From Roseomonas sp. GC11 (lineage in GTDB: Bacteria > Pseudomonadota > Alphaproteobacteria > Acetobacterales > Acetobacteraceae): DNA of 64,000 nucleotides. A program made the position numbers and the translations under genes. The notes under the pieces are model-generated. The model did no database searches, was not told where the DNA came from, and saw only the letters and a list, made by a program, of their open reading frames with translations. Within the stretch, counting starts at the first letter, position 1. Each line of letters starts with the position of its first letter. Positions 50,379 through 61,091 of the stretch are shown here, in pieces. The stretch spans positions 1 to 64,000 of the forward strand of contig NZ_JANFNY010000007.1 of assembly GCF_024437745.1 (NCBI RefSeq). Direction: 5' to 3'.

Positions 50379-51968
50379 ATGAGGAGCGTCGCCCCAGGCC
50401 TTGCGCTGCGGCGGGATGTGCTGGTCATTGGCGGGGGCATGGCCGGGGCCTGGGCTGCCGCCGAGGCCGCGCGCCAGGGCGCGTCCGTTGTGCTCGCCGA
50501 GAAAGGCTATTGCGGCACCAGCGGCGTCACCGCCACGGCGGGGCCCGGCCATTGGTGGGTACCGCCCGAGGGGCGCCGCGCCGCCATCGCCGCGCGCAAC
50601 GAGGCCGCCCTCGGCCTCGCCGATCCGCAGTGGATGGAGCGGGTGCTCGAAGAAACCTGGCGCAGCCTCCCCGGCCTCGCCCGGCACTATGATTTCCCGC
50701 GCGATGAGAAGGGCCAGGTGCAATACCGCGCCCTGCGTGGCCCCGAATACATGCGCGCCCTGCGCGCCCAGGCGGAGGAACTCGGCGTTCTCATCCTCGA
50801 TCATTGCCCGGCGCTGGAATTGCTGGCTGAGGAGAATGGCCGGGTCGGCGGTGCGCGCGGCCTCTGCCGCCAGGATGCGGATGCGCCCTGGCAGGTGGAG
50901 GCAGGCGCCACGGTGCTGGCCACGGGCGGCACGGCCTTCCTCTCCGGCCTGCTGGGCGCGCGCAACAACACCGGCGATGGCTATCTGATGGGCGCGGAGG
51001 CCGGGGCACAGCTGTCCGGCCTGGAATTCACCGGCATCTACACCGTGGCGCCGGCGCGCTCTACGATGACGCGCAGCATGTCCTATGCCTTCGCCACCTA
51101 CTATGATGCCGACGGGCACGAGATCGTCGTGCCGCCGGGGCCGGACAACACCGCCACGCTGGCGCGGGCGCTCCTGGCGGGGCCTGTCACCTGTTCCCTG
51201 CACCGCATGCCGGAGGCGGTGCGCGCGCGCCTGCACCTTGTCTCGCCCAATGTGATGCTGCCTTTCGTGCGCTGGGGAATCGATCCCTTCCGGGACCGCT
51301 TTCCCGTCACGCTGCACACGGATGGCACCATCCGCGGCACGGGGGGCCTGCGCATCGTCGACGCGGAGTGTGGCACCGGCATTCCGGGCCTGTTCGCCGC
51401 GGGTGATGCCGCCAGCCGGGAATTGATCGCCGGCGCCATCTCGGGGGGCGGTGCACAGAATTCCGCCTGGGCCCTGTCGTCCGGCCTGTGGGCCGGGCGT
51501 GGCGCGGCGCGCTTTGCGCGTGGCTGGCGGCCCGGGGCGCGGCTGCGCGGCCTGGGGCAGGCGGGGCTGCGGCCACTGCGTGCGGTGCGGCCGGTGGAGA
51601 TCGAGGCCGCGCGGGCCACCGTGCTGGGCGAGATGCAGCCCTATGACAAGAATTTCTTCCGGACGCAGGCCGGCCTGCGGCGTTCCCGCGCCGTGCTGGA
51701 CACCGCATGGGGGGAATTGCGCGACCATGCCTTGCCCGGGCATGGGGGCCGTGAGCGTCTTCGCGCGCGTGAGGCCGCTGCTTTGCTGGCCACCGCGCGC
51801 TGGTCGGTGACGGCCGCGCTGGCGCGCGCGGAAAGCCGTGGCCTGCACCGCCTGGAAGATATCCCGCGCATCGTGCCGGATTTCGCGCATCGCCTGCTTG
51901 TGGACGGGATCGACACCATCCGCGTCACGCCTGACCATGTCCCTGCCCTGCCGGAGACCGCCGCATGA
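50379..51968 (+). CDS. FAD-dependent oxidoreductase (fumarate reductase/AprA-like flavoprotein)
   Basis: A 529-residue flavoprotein of the succinate dehydrogenase/fumarate reductase/APS reductase alpha superfamily. The FAD-binding GGGMAG lies at residues 18-23, with an EKGYCGTSGVTATAGPGH stretch after it and ATGGTAFLSGL and FAAGDAASREL later. It is shorter than AprA (about 620). It overlaps the next gene, a double-cluster ferredoxin, by 4 bp, like AprAB. Its divergence from the sulfonate operon suggests a role in oxidising the sulfur product or the carbon chain. An in-frame GTG at 50373 is an alternative start. Confidence 0.82.
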   Translation: MRSVAPGLALRRDVLVIGGGMAGAWAAAEAARQGASVVLAEKGYCGTSGVTATAGPGHWWVPPEGRRAAIAARNEAALGLADPQWMERVLEETWRSLPGLARHYDFPRDEKGQVQYRALRGPEYMRALRAQAEELGVLILDHCPALELLAEENGRVGGARGLCRQDADAPWQVEAGATVLATGGTAFLSGLLGARNNTGDGYLMGAEAGAQLSGLEFTGIYTVAPARSTMTRSMSYAFATYYDADGHEIVVPPGPDNTATLARALLAGPVTCSLHRMPEAVRARLHLVSPNVMLPFVRWGIDPFRDRFPVTLHTDGTIRGTGGLRIVDAECGTGIPGLFAAGDAASRELIAGAISGGGAQNSAWALSSGLWAGRGAARFARGWRPGARLRGLGQAGLRPLRAVRPVEIEAARATVLGEMQPYDKNFFRTQAGLRRSRAVLDTAWGELRDHALPGHGGRERLRAREAAALLATARWSVTAALARAESRGLHRLEDIPRIVPDFAHRLLVDGIDTIRVTPDHVPALPETAA

Positions 51969-52303
51969 TCGAGTTGCTGCTGGAAGAGCAATGCACGGGC
52001 TGCAATGCCTGCGTCACAGCCTGCCCGACCGATGTTTTCGAGGCGGTGCCCGGTGCGCCACCGCGCATCGCCCGCGTGGAGGATTGCCAGACCTGCTTCA
52101 TGTGCGAGCTCTATTGCACCGCCGATGCCCTTTATGTCAGCCCGGATGCGGAGGGGCGCACTCCCGTGGAACCTGCCGCGCTCCTGGCGTCTGGCCTGCT
52201 TGGTCAGTTCCGCCGGCATTCGGGATGGCATGAATGGCAGGGCCACTACCCGAACGAACACTGGCGGATGGATGCGATTTTCCGCCTGGCGCGCGGCGGC
52301 TGA
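51965..52303 (+). CDS. Ferredoxin with two 4Fe-4S clusters
   Basis: A 112-residue iron-sulfur protein. Cluster I ligands are Cys10, Cys13, Cys16 and Cys20 (CTGCNACVTACP); cluster II ligands are Cys41, Cys44, Cys47 and Cys51 (CQTCFMCELYC). The C-terminal 50 residues form a Trp/His-rich tail (HSGWHEWQGHYPNEHW), as in AprB-like subunits where the tail clasps the flavoprotein. The start overlaps the flavoprotein stop (ATGA), so the two should be made as a complex. Confidence 0.88.
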   Translation: MIELLLEEQCTGCNACVTACPTDVFEAVPGAPPRIARVEDCQTCFMCELYCTADALYVSPDAEGRTPVEPAALLASGLLGQFRRHSGWHEWQGHYPNEHWRMDAIFRLARGG

Positions 52304-52424
52304 ACAGCGCGCTCTGCCGCGCGCCCCGTCGGCCGCTGGGTGATATTCTGGCCGTCACCAGGGAAATTGCCTTCCGCATCATCCCTGAGCGCTATCTTTG
52401 ATCCTGCTGGGGGCATGATGGAAA

Positions 52425-52453
52425 AAGGGCCGGCGCATCGCGCGCCGGCCCTT
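52425..52453. terminator. Bidirectional terminator hairpin
   Basis: A perfect 12-bp stem (52425-52436 with 52442-52453, loop ATCGC) with A-rich sequence on the left and a short pyrimidine run (CCTTTCC) on the right, between the convergent ferredoxin and amino-acid binding-protein genes. Confidence 0.75.
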
Positions 52454-52482
52454 CCTTTCCGTGCTGTCCTGGCGGAGAAAAC

Positions 52483-53424
52483 TCAGCGGCGCGGCAGGCC
52501 CGGTGGATTCGTCCGCGACTGGTCGATGGCCTCGGCCGAAAGATTCCAGCGTGCGAGGGCGCGCGCATAGGTCCCGGCTTCGATCTGCGCGTTCAGCGCC
52601 ACGGTGATCGGTTCGGCTAGGCCCGAGCCCTTGCGCGTTGCCACGGCGATTTCCGCCGTCACCGGCCAGCCGCCGGAGAATGTGCCGACCAGCCGCGTCT
52701 TGCGCTGACGGGCGGCCTTGAAGGCAGACGTCGCATTCGGGCCGAGATAGGCATCCGCCCGGCCCGATTGCAGCGCGAGGTCGAGCACGGCCTCGTCATC
52801 GTAATACTGCACCTCGGTGTTGGGCAGGCCCTTGGCGCGGTTGGCCTCGATCCAGCGCAGCAGGATCTGCTCCTGGTTGGTGCCGGAGGAGACGATCACC
52901 TTCAGGCCCGCCACATCCTCGGGCTTCGCGATGCTGGTCAGCCGGCTGTCGAGCGCGACATAGAAGCCCAGGAGATCCTTCCGGTAGGTCGAGAAATCGT
53001 AGCGCTCCTTACGCTCCTCGGTGACGGTGACGTTGCTGACCACAGCATCAAACTTGCCCGAGATGAGGCCGAGGGGCCAGTCCGCCCAGGCGGTCGGGAT
53101 CACCTCAAGCGTGAGGCCGAGGCTGTCAGCCACCAGCTGCGCGATGTCGATTTCCGAACCGATGGGGGTGCGGCTGTCGGTGGCATAGCCGCCAAAGGGG
53201 AAGCGGCCAGGATTATTGGCCACTGTCAGCTTGCCCGGTGTGGTAAGACGCAGATTGGCCGGCAGAAGGCGGATGGCCTCTTCCACCTTCTTGGCGCGGA
53301 TGCGTCCGGCCTGTGCCGGGCTCAGGTCGATCTCTTCCTGCGCACGCAGGGGCCGGGGCAGGAGTGGCAGGGCGATCAGGCCTGCCCCGGTGGCCAGGGC
53401 GAAGCGGCGGGTCATGTTGGACAT
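52483..53424 (-). CDS. Amino-acid ABC transporter substrate-binding protein (SBP_bac_3)
   Basis: A 313-residue periplasmic binding protein: leader TRRFALATGAGLIALPLLP, mature protein with the polar amino-acid binding signature IGSEIDIAQLVADSLG, FDAVVSNVTVTEERKERYDFS and the GTNQEQILL turn. It is the last gene of the seven-gene salvage operon and is 24 bp after the permease-ATPase fusion. The ligand is probably an S-substituted cysteine or another polar amino acid. Confidence 0.9.
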   Translation of the reverse strand: MSNMTRRFALATGAGLIALPLLPRPLRAQEEIDLSPAQAGRIRAKKVEEAIRLLPANLRLTTPGKLTVANNPGRFPFGGYATDSRTPIGSEIDIAQLVADSLGLTLEVIPTAWADWPLGLISGKFDAVVSNVTVTEERKERYDFSTYRKDLLGFYVALDSRLTSIAKPEDVAGLKVIVSSGTNQEQILLRWIEANRAKGLPNTEVQYYDDEAVLDLALQSGRADAYLGPNATSAFKAARQRKTRLVGTFSGGWPVTAEIAVATRKGSGLAEPITVALNAQIEAGTYARALARWNLSAEAIDQSRTNPPGLPRR

Positions 53425-53448
53425 GGCGTTTTTCCTGTTTCTTCTCGG

Positions 53449-55206
<1,758 letters not shown>

Positions 55207-55218
55207 GAAGATGCTCCG

Positions 55219-55737
55219 TCAGGCAGCCGCGATGGCGGGCGGGGCTTCGGCCTGCGCGGCCAGCCATTTCTCAAAAGGAAGGCGGCGCAGGGCAGCGAGA
55301 TCCGCGGCCGGATCGAACAGCGCCGTATAGCCACGGCGCAGATAAAGCCCGACGGCCTCCGGCTGGCGGAAGCCGGTGGTCAGGTAGATGCGCCGATAGC
55401 CCTGCCGCAGCGCCGCTTCCTCCAGCGCGACCAGAACCTGGCTGGCGAGGCCCTGGCGGCGCAGGTCGTGCCGGGTCCAGATGCGCTTGAATTCGGCCGT
55501 CTGCTCGTCATAGCGCTTGAAGCCGCCACCCGCGATGGTCACACCATCGCGGATCAGCAGGAGAAAATGCCCCGAGGGTGGCGCGAAGGCCTCCGGCGGG
55601 TAGCGGTTCAACTCGACGACCGCGCCGTCACGGTCGAAAAGATCGCCGTAGCGGCTGTCATATTCGTGAATCAGCTCGTCAACCAGCGGCTTGGCGCGGG
55701 GATCGAGAGGCGAGGTCGAGACGATGAGGTCGCTCAT
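55219..55737 (-). CDS. GNAT family N-acetyltransferase
   Basis: A 172-residue GCN5-type acetyltransferase. The acetyl-CoA loop is RHDLRRQGLASQVL; the strand before it (GGFKRYDEQTAEFKRIW) and the following GYRRIYLTTGFRQPEAVGLYLRRGY are typical. In the ytm and yxe operons of Bacillus an enzyme of this type N-acetylates S-substituted cysteines before monooxygenase attack. Here it stands between an M20 deacylase and the transporter fusion, as in those operons. Confidence 0.88.
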   Translation of the reverse strand: MSDLIVSTSPLDPRAKPLVDELIHEYDSRYGDLFDRDGAVVELNRYPPEAFAPPSGHFLLLIRDGVTIAGGGFKRYDEQTAEFKRIWTRHDLRRQGLASQVLVALEEAALRQGYRRIYLTTGFRQPEAVGLYLRRGYTALFDPAADLAALRRLPFEKWLAAQAEAPPAIAAA

Positions 55738-55756
55738 GGGGCGTGATGCCTTGTCG

Positions 55757-56947
55757 TCAGGAAGGGGAGAGGAACGCCTGCGCCAGGGCGGACCAGAAAA
55801 TGGCCCCCGGCAGGATCAGGGCGTCGTTGAAATCATAGGAGGGGCTGTGCAGCGGTGGGCCTTCGCCAGCCCCCAGGAACAGGTAGCTGCCCGGGCAGGC
55901 TTCCAGCATGAAGGCGAAATCCTCGCTCGCCGTGCGGGGGCGGAATTCCGCCAGGACGGCGGCGGCGCCGAGCGCCTCGGCCGCGACGCCGCGCGCGAAG
56001 GCTGTCTCCGCCACGTGGTTGACCACGCTGGGGAAGCCCAGGCGGTATTCCACCTCGGCCACGGCGCCGAAGCTTTCCGCCTGTGCCTGGACCAGCGCGG
56101 GGATACGCCGCTGCAACAGGGCGCGCGCCTCCGGGCGGTAGCTGCGCGCGGTGAGCTTCAGCGCTACGCTGTCCGGAATCACGTTGGAGGCCTCGCCGCC
56201 CTGGATGGCGCCGACCGTCACCACCGCCATATCCAGCGGATCGACGTTGCGGGACACGATGGTTTGCAGCGCGGTGATGGCATGGGCGGCGACCACCACG
56301 GGGTCCACCGTCTCGTGCGGCGCGGCCCCGTGGCCGCCACGGCCATGGATCTGGATCAGCGCCTGATCGATGGCAGCCATGGCCGGGCCTTCGACGAAGC
56401 CGAAGCGCCCCTCCGGGACGCCCGGCCAGTTGTGCAGGGCGAAGACGGCATCGCAGGGATAGCGCTGGAACAGGCCCTCGCCGATCATGCGGCGCGCGCC
56501 GGCGCCCACCTCTTCCGCCGGCTGGAAGATGACATGCAGCCGGCCATCGAAGCGCCCGTGCAGCGCGAGATCCTGCGCGGCGGCGAGCAGGATGGCCGTG
56601 TGGCCATCATGCCCGCAGGCATGCATGATGCCGGCACGCCGGCTGGCATGCGCGGCGCCACTGCGCTCGGTGATCGGCAGCGCATCCATGTCGGCGCGCA
56701 GGCCCAGGCCGCGATGGCCATCGCCGCGCTGCAGGGTGCCGACCACGCCGGTGCCGGCGATGCCGGCCTCGACGTGATAGCCCCATTGCGCCAGCAGGCT
56801 GGCGATCTCGGCGGCCGTCCGGTGCTCCTGGAAGGCCAGTTCCGGATGGCGGTGCAGGTCGCGCCGCAGCGCCACGAAGCTCTCGATGCCACGGGCGATG
56901 CGGGCAGCCGGCGCGCGGGCCGCGGTCCTGGGCAGGAGGAGGCTCAT
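55757..56947 (-). CDS. M20 family amidohydrolase (N-acyl-amino-acid deacylase)
   Basis: A 396-residue metallopeptidase of the M20D/hippurate hydrolase group. It has LRRDLHRHPELAFQEHRTAAE, the first metal-binding segment MHACGHDGHTAIL, the AEEVGAGARRM segment with the catalytic Glu, and a late segment FEPRTASEDFAFML-like with the last ligand. It hydrolyses N-acyl amino acids. In YxeP/YtnL-type pathways it releases cysteine from N-acetylcysteine. The ATG overlaps the monooxygenase stop (TGATG). Confidence 0.88.
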   Translation of the reverse strand: MSLLLPRTAARAPAARIARGIESFVALRRDLHRHPELAFQEHRTAAEIASLLAQWGYHVEAGIAGTGVVGTLQRGDGHRGLGLRADMDALPITERSGAAHASRRAGIMHACGHDGHTAILLAAAQDLALHGRFDGRLHVIFQPAEEVGAGARRMIGEGLFQRYPCDAVFALHNWPGVPEGRFGFVEGPAMAAIDQALIQIHGRGGHGAAPHETVDPVVVAAHAITALQTIVSRNVDPLDMAVVTVGAIQGGEASNVIPDSVALKLTARSYRPEARALLQRRIPALVQAQAESFGAVAEVEYRLGFPSVVNHVAETAFARGVAAEALGAAAVLAEFRPRTASEDFAFMLEACPGSYLFLGAGEGPPLHSPSYDFNDALILPGAIFWSALAQAFLSPS

Positions 56948-58311
56948 CAGGCCTCCGCCAGGGCGGGCTCGGCCGGCGCTGTGGCGCGCGGCCGGGCATG
57001 ACGGTTCTCGCGATAGGGCAGGCCGAGATGGTCACGCAGGGTGTGGCCGGCCAGCGCCGGCAGATGGCGCCCGCGCGCTTCCAGCACCGGCAGGACGTGG
57101 CGGATGAAATCCTCCAGCCCTTCCGCCACGACGGGGAAGCCGAGAATGAAGCCATCGGCGGCTCCTTCCTCGACCCAGCGGATCATCTCCGCCGCGACCT
57201 CCTCGCCACTGCCGATGAAATGCGGCTTCGGCGTGGCGGCGGCGAGCGCCACCTGGCGCAGGGTCAGGCCCTTCTCGCGCGCCTCGCGCTTGATGCGGTC
57301 GGTGGTCGAGCGGAAGCTGTTGGCGCCGATCTCGCCCAGCTCGGGGAAGGGCGCGTCCAGCGGATAGGCGCTGAAGTCGTGGTGGTCGAAGAAACGGCCG
57401 AGATAGGCCAGCGCGTCATCGATGCTGAGAAGGTCGCGGATGCGGGCGTATTTTTCCTCCGCCTCCGCGCGGGTGGCGCCCGTGATGGGGCCGATGCCGG
57501 GCAGCACCTTCACATGATCCGGCGAGCGGCCATGGGCCTCGGCGCTGGCGCGGACCTGTTCGCGGAACCGCTGCGTCTCCGTGAAGGAGGGCGCGTTGGT
57601 GAAGACCGCATCCGCGTATTTCCCGGCCAGCCCGATGCCGGCCTCCGAGGACCCCGCCTGAAAGATGACGGGCTGCCCCTGCGGCGAGCGCTGGATGTTC
57701 AGCGGCCCTTCCACCTGGAAGAAGCGGCCCTTGTGGTCCAGCCGGTGCAGCTTGGAGCGGTCGAAGAACTGGCCGGTCTCGCGGTTGCGCGGGAAGGCGT
57801 CATCCTCCCAGGAATCCCAGAGGCCCTGGGTGACGGAGAGATATTCATCGGCGATCTGGTAGCGCAGCGCATGCTCGGGGTGGGCACGGCTGTAGTTGCG
57901 CCCGGAGCCTTCCAGAGGCGAGGTCACCACATTCCACCCGGCCCGCCCGCCGCTGATCAGGTCGAGCGAGGCGAATTGCCGCGCCACGGTGAAGGGATCG
58001 CTGTAGGAGGTGGAGACGGTGCCGGCGAGGCCGATGCGCTGCGTCACCGTTGCCAGGGCGGAGAGGATCGAGATCGGCTCGAAGCGGTTCAGGAAATGCG
58101 GGATCGACTTCTCGTTGATATAGAGCCCGTCGGCGACGAAGGCGAAGGCAAGGCCGGCCTCTTCCGCCTTGCGCGCCGTCTCGGTGTAGAAGCGGAGGTT
58201 GACGCTGGCATCGGCCGGGCCACTCGGGTGGCGCCAGGCATTCATGTGGCCGCCCGCGCCATGCAGCATGAGGCCGAGCGGAAAGGGGGCGGGCGATATC
58301 GTTTTGCTCAC
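56947..58311 (-). CDS. NtaA/YtnJ/YxeK-type LLM flavin-dependent monooxygenase
   Basis: A 454-residue enzyme of the nitrilotriacetate monooxygenase branch of the luciferase family: [35 protein letters not shown] and [21 protein letters not shown]. Its Bacillus relatives YtnJ and YxeK oxygenate S-substituted N-acetylcysteine at the carbon next to sulfur and so release N-acetylcysteine. It needs FMNH2 from a reductase not seen here. It starts with GTG, with AAAGGA 8 nt upstream. Confidence 0.87.
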   Translation of the reverse strand: MSKTISPAPFPLGLMLHGAGGHMNAWRHPSGPADASVNLRFYTETARKAEEAGLAFAFVADGLYINEKSIPHFLNRFEPISILSALATVTQRIGLAGTVSTSYSDPFTVARQFASLDLISGGRAGWNVVTSPLEGSGRNYSRAHPEHALRYQIADEYLSVTQGLWDSWEDDAFPRNRETGQFFDRSKLHRLDHKGRFFQVEGPLNIQRSPQGQPVIFQAGSSEAGIGLAGKYADAVFTNAPSFTETQRFREQVRASAEAHGRSPDHVKVLPGIGPITGATRAEAEEKYARIRDLLSIDDALAYLGRFFDHHDFSAYPLDAPFPELGEIGANSFRSTTDRIKREAREKGLTLRQVALAAATPKPHFIGSGEEVAAEMIRWVEEGAADGFILGFPVVAEGLEDFIRHVLPVLEARGRHLPALAGHTLRDHLGLPYRENRHARPRATAPAEPALAEA

Positions 58312-58324
58312 AGGAAAAATCCTT

Positions 58325-59311
58325 TCACGCGGGGACAGGCTGGTGGGCTTCGGCGAGGCTCTCGACCAGCGCGCGGCGCTCGGCGAAATCCGTCACCGGG
58401 GTGTCCAGGATGAATTCTCCGATGCCGTGCTCGCGGTGCAGCGCGCCGAGCGCGGCATGGATCTCGTCCGGCGTGCCGGTGAGCAGGCTCGGGCGCGTCT
58501 CCTCGATGCGCCAGCTGGTGGCGCCGGACTGGCGCGCGTAGGCCTCGGCCCCGGCGCGGCTGGTGAGGTTCACGCTCGGCGCGCCAGGCAGGTGCACCTT
58601 GAAGACGCGCAGATCCGCGGCGCGGCGCTCGGCCTCCGCCCGGCTCGGTGCGGCCAGCACATGCAGCGCCAGCAGCGGCGCATGCCCCGTCGCCGCGCGA
58701 TAGCGGGCGAAGCTGTCGCGCAGCTTGGCGTCATCGCCGTTCAGATGGCCGGCGTAGCAGAACTGCCAGCCATGGCGCGCGGCGAGATCGGCGCTGTCGG
58801 CGCTGGCGCCGAGCAGGATGCGCTGCGCCGGCTCGGCCGGGCGCAGGGCAAGCACGGCGCCGGCATGCGGGTGCCCTTCCGGCAGGCGGCCGGTGAGGAA
58901 GCCGTCCAGCTCCGCGAAGCGCTCGTTGAAGCCCTGCGCATCGCCCCGCAGCGCGCGGGTGGACAGGGGCAGGCCGCCCGGCCCCTTGCCGACGCCGAGA
59001 TCCACCCGCCCCGGCGCCAGCGTGGCCAGCAGGCTGAACACCTCCGCCACCTTGTAGGGCGCGTAGTGCTGCAGCATGACGCCGCCGGAGCCGATGCGGA
59101 TGCGGCTGGTGCGCGCCAGGAGATAGGCCGCCAGCACCTCCGGCGCGACGCTCGCCAGCCCCTCGGCGCCATGATGTTCGGCCACCCAGAAGCGGTGATA
59201 GCCGCGCTGTTCGGCCAGCTGGGCGAGGGCCAGGGTGCTGGCCAGGGCCTCCGCCGCCTGGCGGCCTGCGGGGATGGGGCTTTTGTCGAGCAGGCTGAGG
59301 CGATAGCTCAT
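58325..59311 (-). CDS. MsnO8/YtmO-type LLM oxidoreductase
   Basis: A 328-residue luciferase-like protein of the MsnO8 type. Marks are LSLLDKSPI at the N terminus, [17 protein letters not shown] with the EHH motif, [21 protein letters not shown] and [11 protein letters not shown]. YtmO of the Bacillus ytm operon is of this type. Its role may be a second oxygenation or use of another S-substituent. It lies 13 bp before the NtaA-type gene. Confidence 0.86.
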   Translation of the reverse strand: MSYRLSLLDKSPIPAGRQAAEALASTLALAQLAEQRGYHRFWVAEHHGAEGLASVAPEVLAAYLLARTSRIRIGSGGVMLQHYAPYKVAEVFSLLATLAPGRVDLGVGKGPGGLPLSTRALRGDAQGFNERFAELDGFLTGRLPEGHPHAGAVLALRPAEPAQRILLGASADSADLAARHGWQFCYAGHLNGDDAKLRDSFARYRAATGHAPLLALHVLAAPSRAEAERRAADLRVFKVHLPGAPSVNLTSRAGAEAYARQSGATSWRIEETRPSLLTGTPDEIHAALGALHREHGIGEFILDTPVTDFAERRALVESLAEAHQPVPA

Positions 59312-59332
59312 GGCGCGGGGTTCCGGCGAAGG

Positions 59333-60622
59333 TCAGAAGAGAGGCAGCGGGGCCAGCAGCGCGGGGCGCGTGGGGCTGGCGATGTCCAGCTGTTGGTCCG
59401 GGGCGGGATCCTGCGGCGGTGGCAGCAGCAGGGCCGGGTGGGGCAGCGCGGGCAGGGCGGCGAGATCGACCTGCCCCAGCCGCAGCGCGGCCAGGGCCGC
59501 CGCCTCGCCACCCTCGCCCCGGCCCAGCAGCAGGGCGCCGCCATAGGCCTTGCGCAGCAGGGGAAGATCCCGCGCCGGCGCGGCGACATGGGTGATATGC
59601 AGCCAGGCGAGGCCATAGGCCTCGGCGAGGCGGGCGGCGCGCAGCGCCAGGCCGGGCGCGGCCTCATCCAGCGGCTGGCGCAGCGCGACGCGCAGGCCGA
59701 TGCGCCCCGGCTCCCAGGCGGCGACCAGCGCGGCCAGGATTTCCGCCAGGAAGCGCAGCCGCCCTTCCGGCGTGCCGCCATAATCGTCCTCGCGATGGTT
59801 GCTGGCGGGATCGAGGAACTGCTCGATCAGCCCATGGCCGGAGGAATCTAGCTCCACCGCATCGAAGCCGGCGGCGCGGGCGCGGCGCAGGGCGCGGGCG
59901 AAATCCTCGATGACGACAGGAATTTCATCGAGGGACAAGGCGCGCGGGCGGGGCAGCGGCCGCTGGCCGAGCGGCGTCGGCAGCGTGCCTTCCCCGGCCA
60001 GGGGCGAGGGCGCGACCGGCCAGCTGCCGCCCGGCTGCACCGCGCTGTGCGACAGGCGCCCGGCATGCCACAGGCGCAGCGCGATGCGCCCCGTCCGCGC
60101 CCCGCCGCCGAGTTCGCCATGGGCATGGACATGGCGCGTGATCTCACGCCAGCTTTCTTCCTGCGCGGCGGTGCGGATCCCAGGCGAGAAGGCCCGCCCC
60201 GCGCCCTGTGGCGAGATCCAGCAGCGTTCGGTGATGACGAGGCCCGCCCCGGCCTGGGCCGCGTAATGCGCGGCGCTGCGCGGGTGCGGCAGGCCACCAT
60301 GGCGCTGCCCGCCGAGCGGAGAGGGCGAGACCACCATCCTGTTCGCCAGCGCCAGCGTGCCGGCCGTGAGGGGCTGGCGGGAGAGATCGATGCCGTGCAT
60401 GGCAGGGAACTCCACGAGTGAGGAAGAAGGGGAGGGCCGCGTGGCGGGGCGGCCCCGCAGCAGGGCGCGCAGCAGCCTCTCGGCCTCGGCCGGGTTGGCG
60501 AAGGTCAGCCCGTCCGCCGCCAGGCTCCGCGGATCACGCGCCAGGAAGCGCCAGCATCCGTCGCTGTGCAGCAGGATGCCGACGAACTGGCCATCCAGGG
60601 TGACGGGGCGGGAGCGCGTCAT
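59333..60622 (-). CDS. Old Yellow Enzyme family oxidoreductase with N-terminal extra domain
   Basis: A 429-residue protein. Residues about 75-429 form the FMN-binding TIM barrel of NADH:flavin oxidoreductases: LRLWHAGRLSH, GFDAVELDSSGHGLIEQFLDPASNHREDDYGG and the late LLGRGEGGEA loop. Residues 1-74 are a small domain I do not recognise (QFVGILLHSDGCWRFLARDP). A second ATG at 60400 would give the OYE part alone. OYEs reduce activated C=C bonds. It is the first gene of the salvage operon, behind a promoter at about 60866. Confidence 0.83.
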   Translation of the reverse strand: MTRSRPVTLDGQFVGILLHSDGCWRFLARDPRSLAADGLTFANPAEAERLLRALLRGRPATRPSPSSSLVEFPAMHGIDLSRQPLTAGTLALANRMVVSPSPLGGQRHGGLPHPRSAAHYAAQAGAGLVITERCWISPQGAGRAFSPGIRTAAQEESWREITRHVHAHGELGGGARTGRIALRLWHAGRLSHSAVQPGGSWPVAPSPLAGEGTLPTPLGQRPLPRPRALSLDEIPVVIEDFARALRRARAAGFDAVELDSSGHGLIEQFLDPASNHREDDYGGTPEGRLRFLAEILAALVAAWEPGRIGLRVALRQPLDEAAPGLALRAARLAEAYGLAWLHITHVAAPARDLPLLRKAYGGALLLGRGEGGEAAALAALRLGQVDLAALPALPHPALLLPPPQDPAPDQQLDIASPTRPALLAPLPLF

Positions 60623-60850
60623 GGGCGGGACTCCCCATGGGCAGGGGATGAGAATGACGGCGGGACATTGCGGCCCGCGGCGAGGCGCCGCGTTCCATCG
60701 CGGCGATGCTCAGAGGCGACAGCTCATGGGGCGACAGGGCGCCAGGATCATGCTTGGCATCGGCGGGCCTTTCTGGGGCGGGGCGCCCCGGGCCAGCGGG
60801 GGAGGATCGCTGTCCGGGGCACCACGGATGCGGAGCCGCATCGCGCGCCC

Positions 60851-60881
60851 TCTATAATCACAGCAAAAAAAAGTATGTCAA
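60851..60881 (-). promoter_or_regulatory. Sigma-70-like promoter for the salvage operon
   Basis: On the minus strand TTGACA (60876-60881) is followed after 18 bp by TTATAG (60852-60857). It is about 230 bp upstream of the Old Yellow Enzyme gene, which heads the seven-gene operon. The word CAAATGATTC overlaps the -35 side (60879-60888). Confidence 0.5.
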
Positions 60882-61059
60882 ATGATTCCCGATTTTTTCT
60901 GTATGTTTTGCGCCCGCGAACGGGCCTGACGCGCCTGATGGCGGCCCCCTTCGCCGGGAAGATGGACGAGATGGTCAGGTCTTTTCATAACAGGAAAAAA
61001 TGTGGAAATCCCTGGCGCGCCCGGACGGCGCTGCCCGCGGCCCGCCTGGGGCACCGGGC

Positions 61060-61084
61060 GGGGCGGGGCCTTCCGCCCCGCCCC
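61060..61084. terminator. GC hairpin at the end of the aldolase/binding-protein operon
   Basis: GGGGCGGGGC at 61060-61069 pairs perfectly with GCCCCGCCCC at 61075-61084 (loop CTTCC), 7 bp beyond the binding-protein stop at 61092. There is no T-tract, so termination is only probable. Confidence 0.5.
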
Positions 61085-61091
61085 ATATCCC

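Larger units (their letters stand above)
60623..61091. other. 468-bp intergenic region with promoter and hairpin
   Basis: No gene is recognisable. It contains an AT-rich minus-strand promoter (60851-60881) and a perfect GC hairpin at 61060-61084, next to the stop of the ABC binding-protein gene. The remaining sequence is GC-rich without repeats that I can see. Confidence 0.55.

Noticed and set aside
61060-61084. Strong GC hairpin considered as an intrinsic terminator with certainty
   Set aside because: The T-tract is missing on both strands, so it is listed only as a probable terminator.
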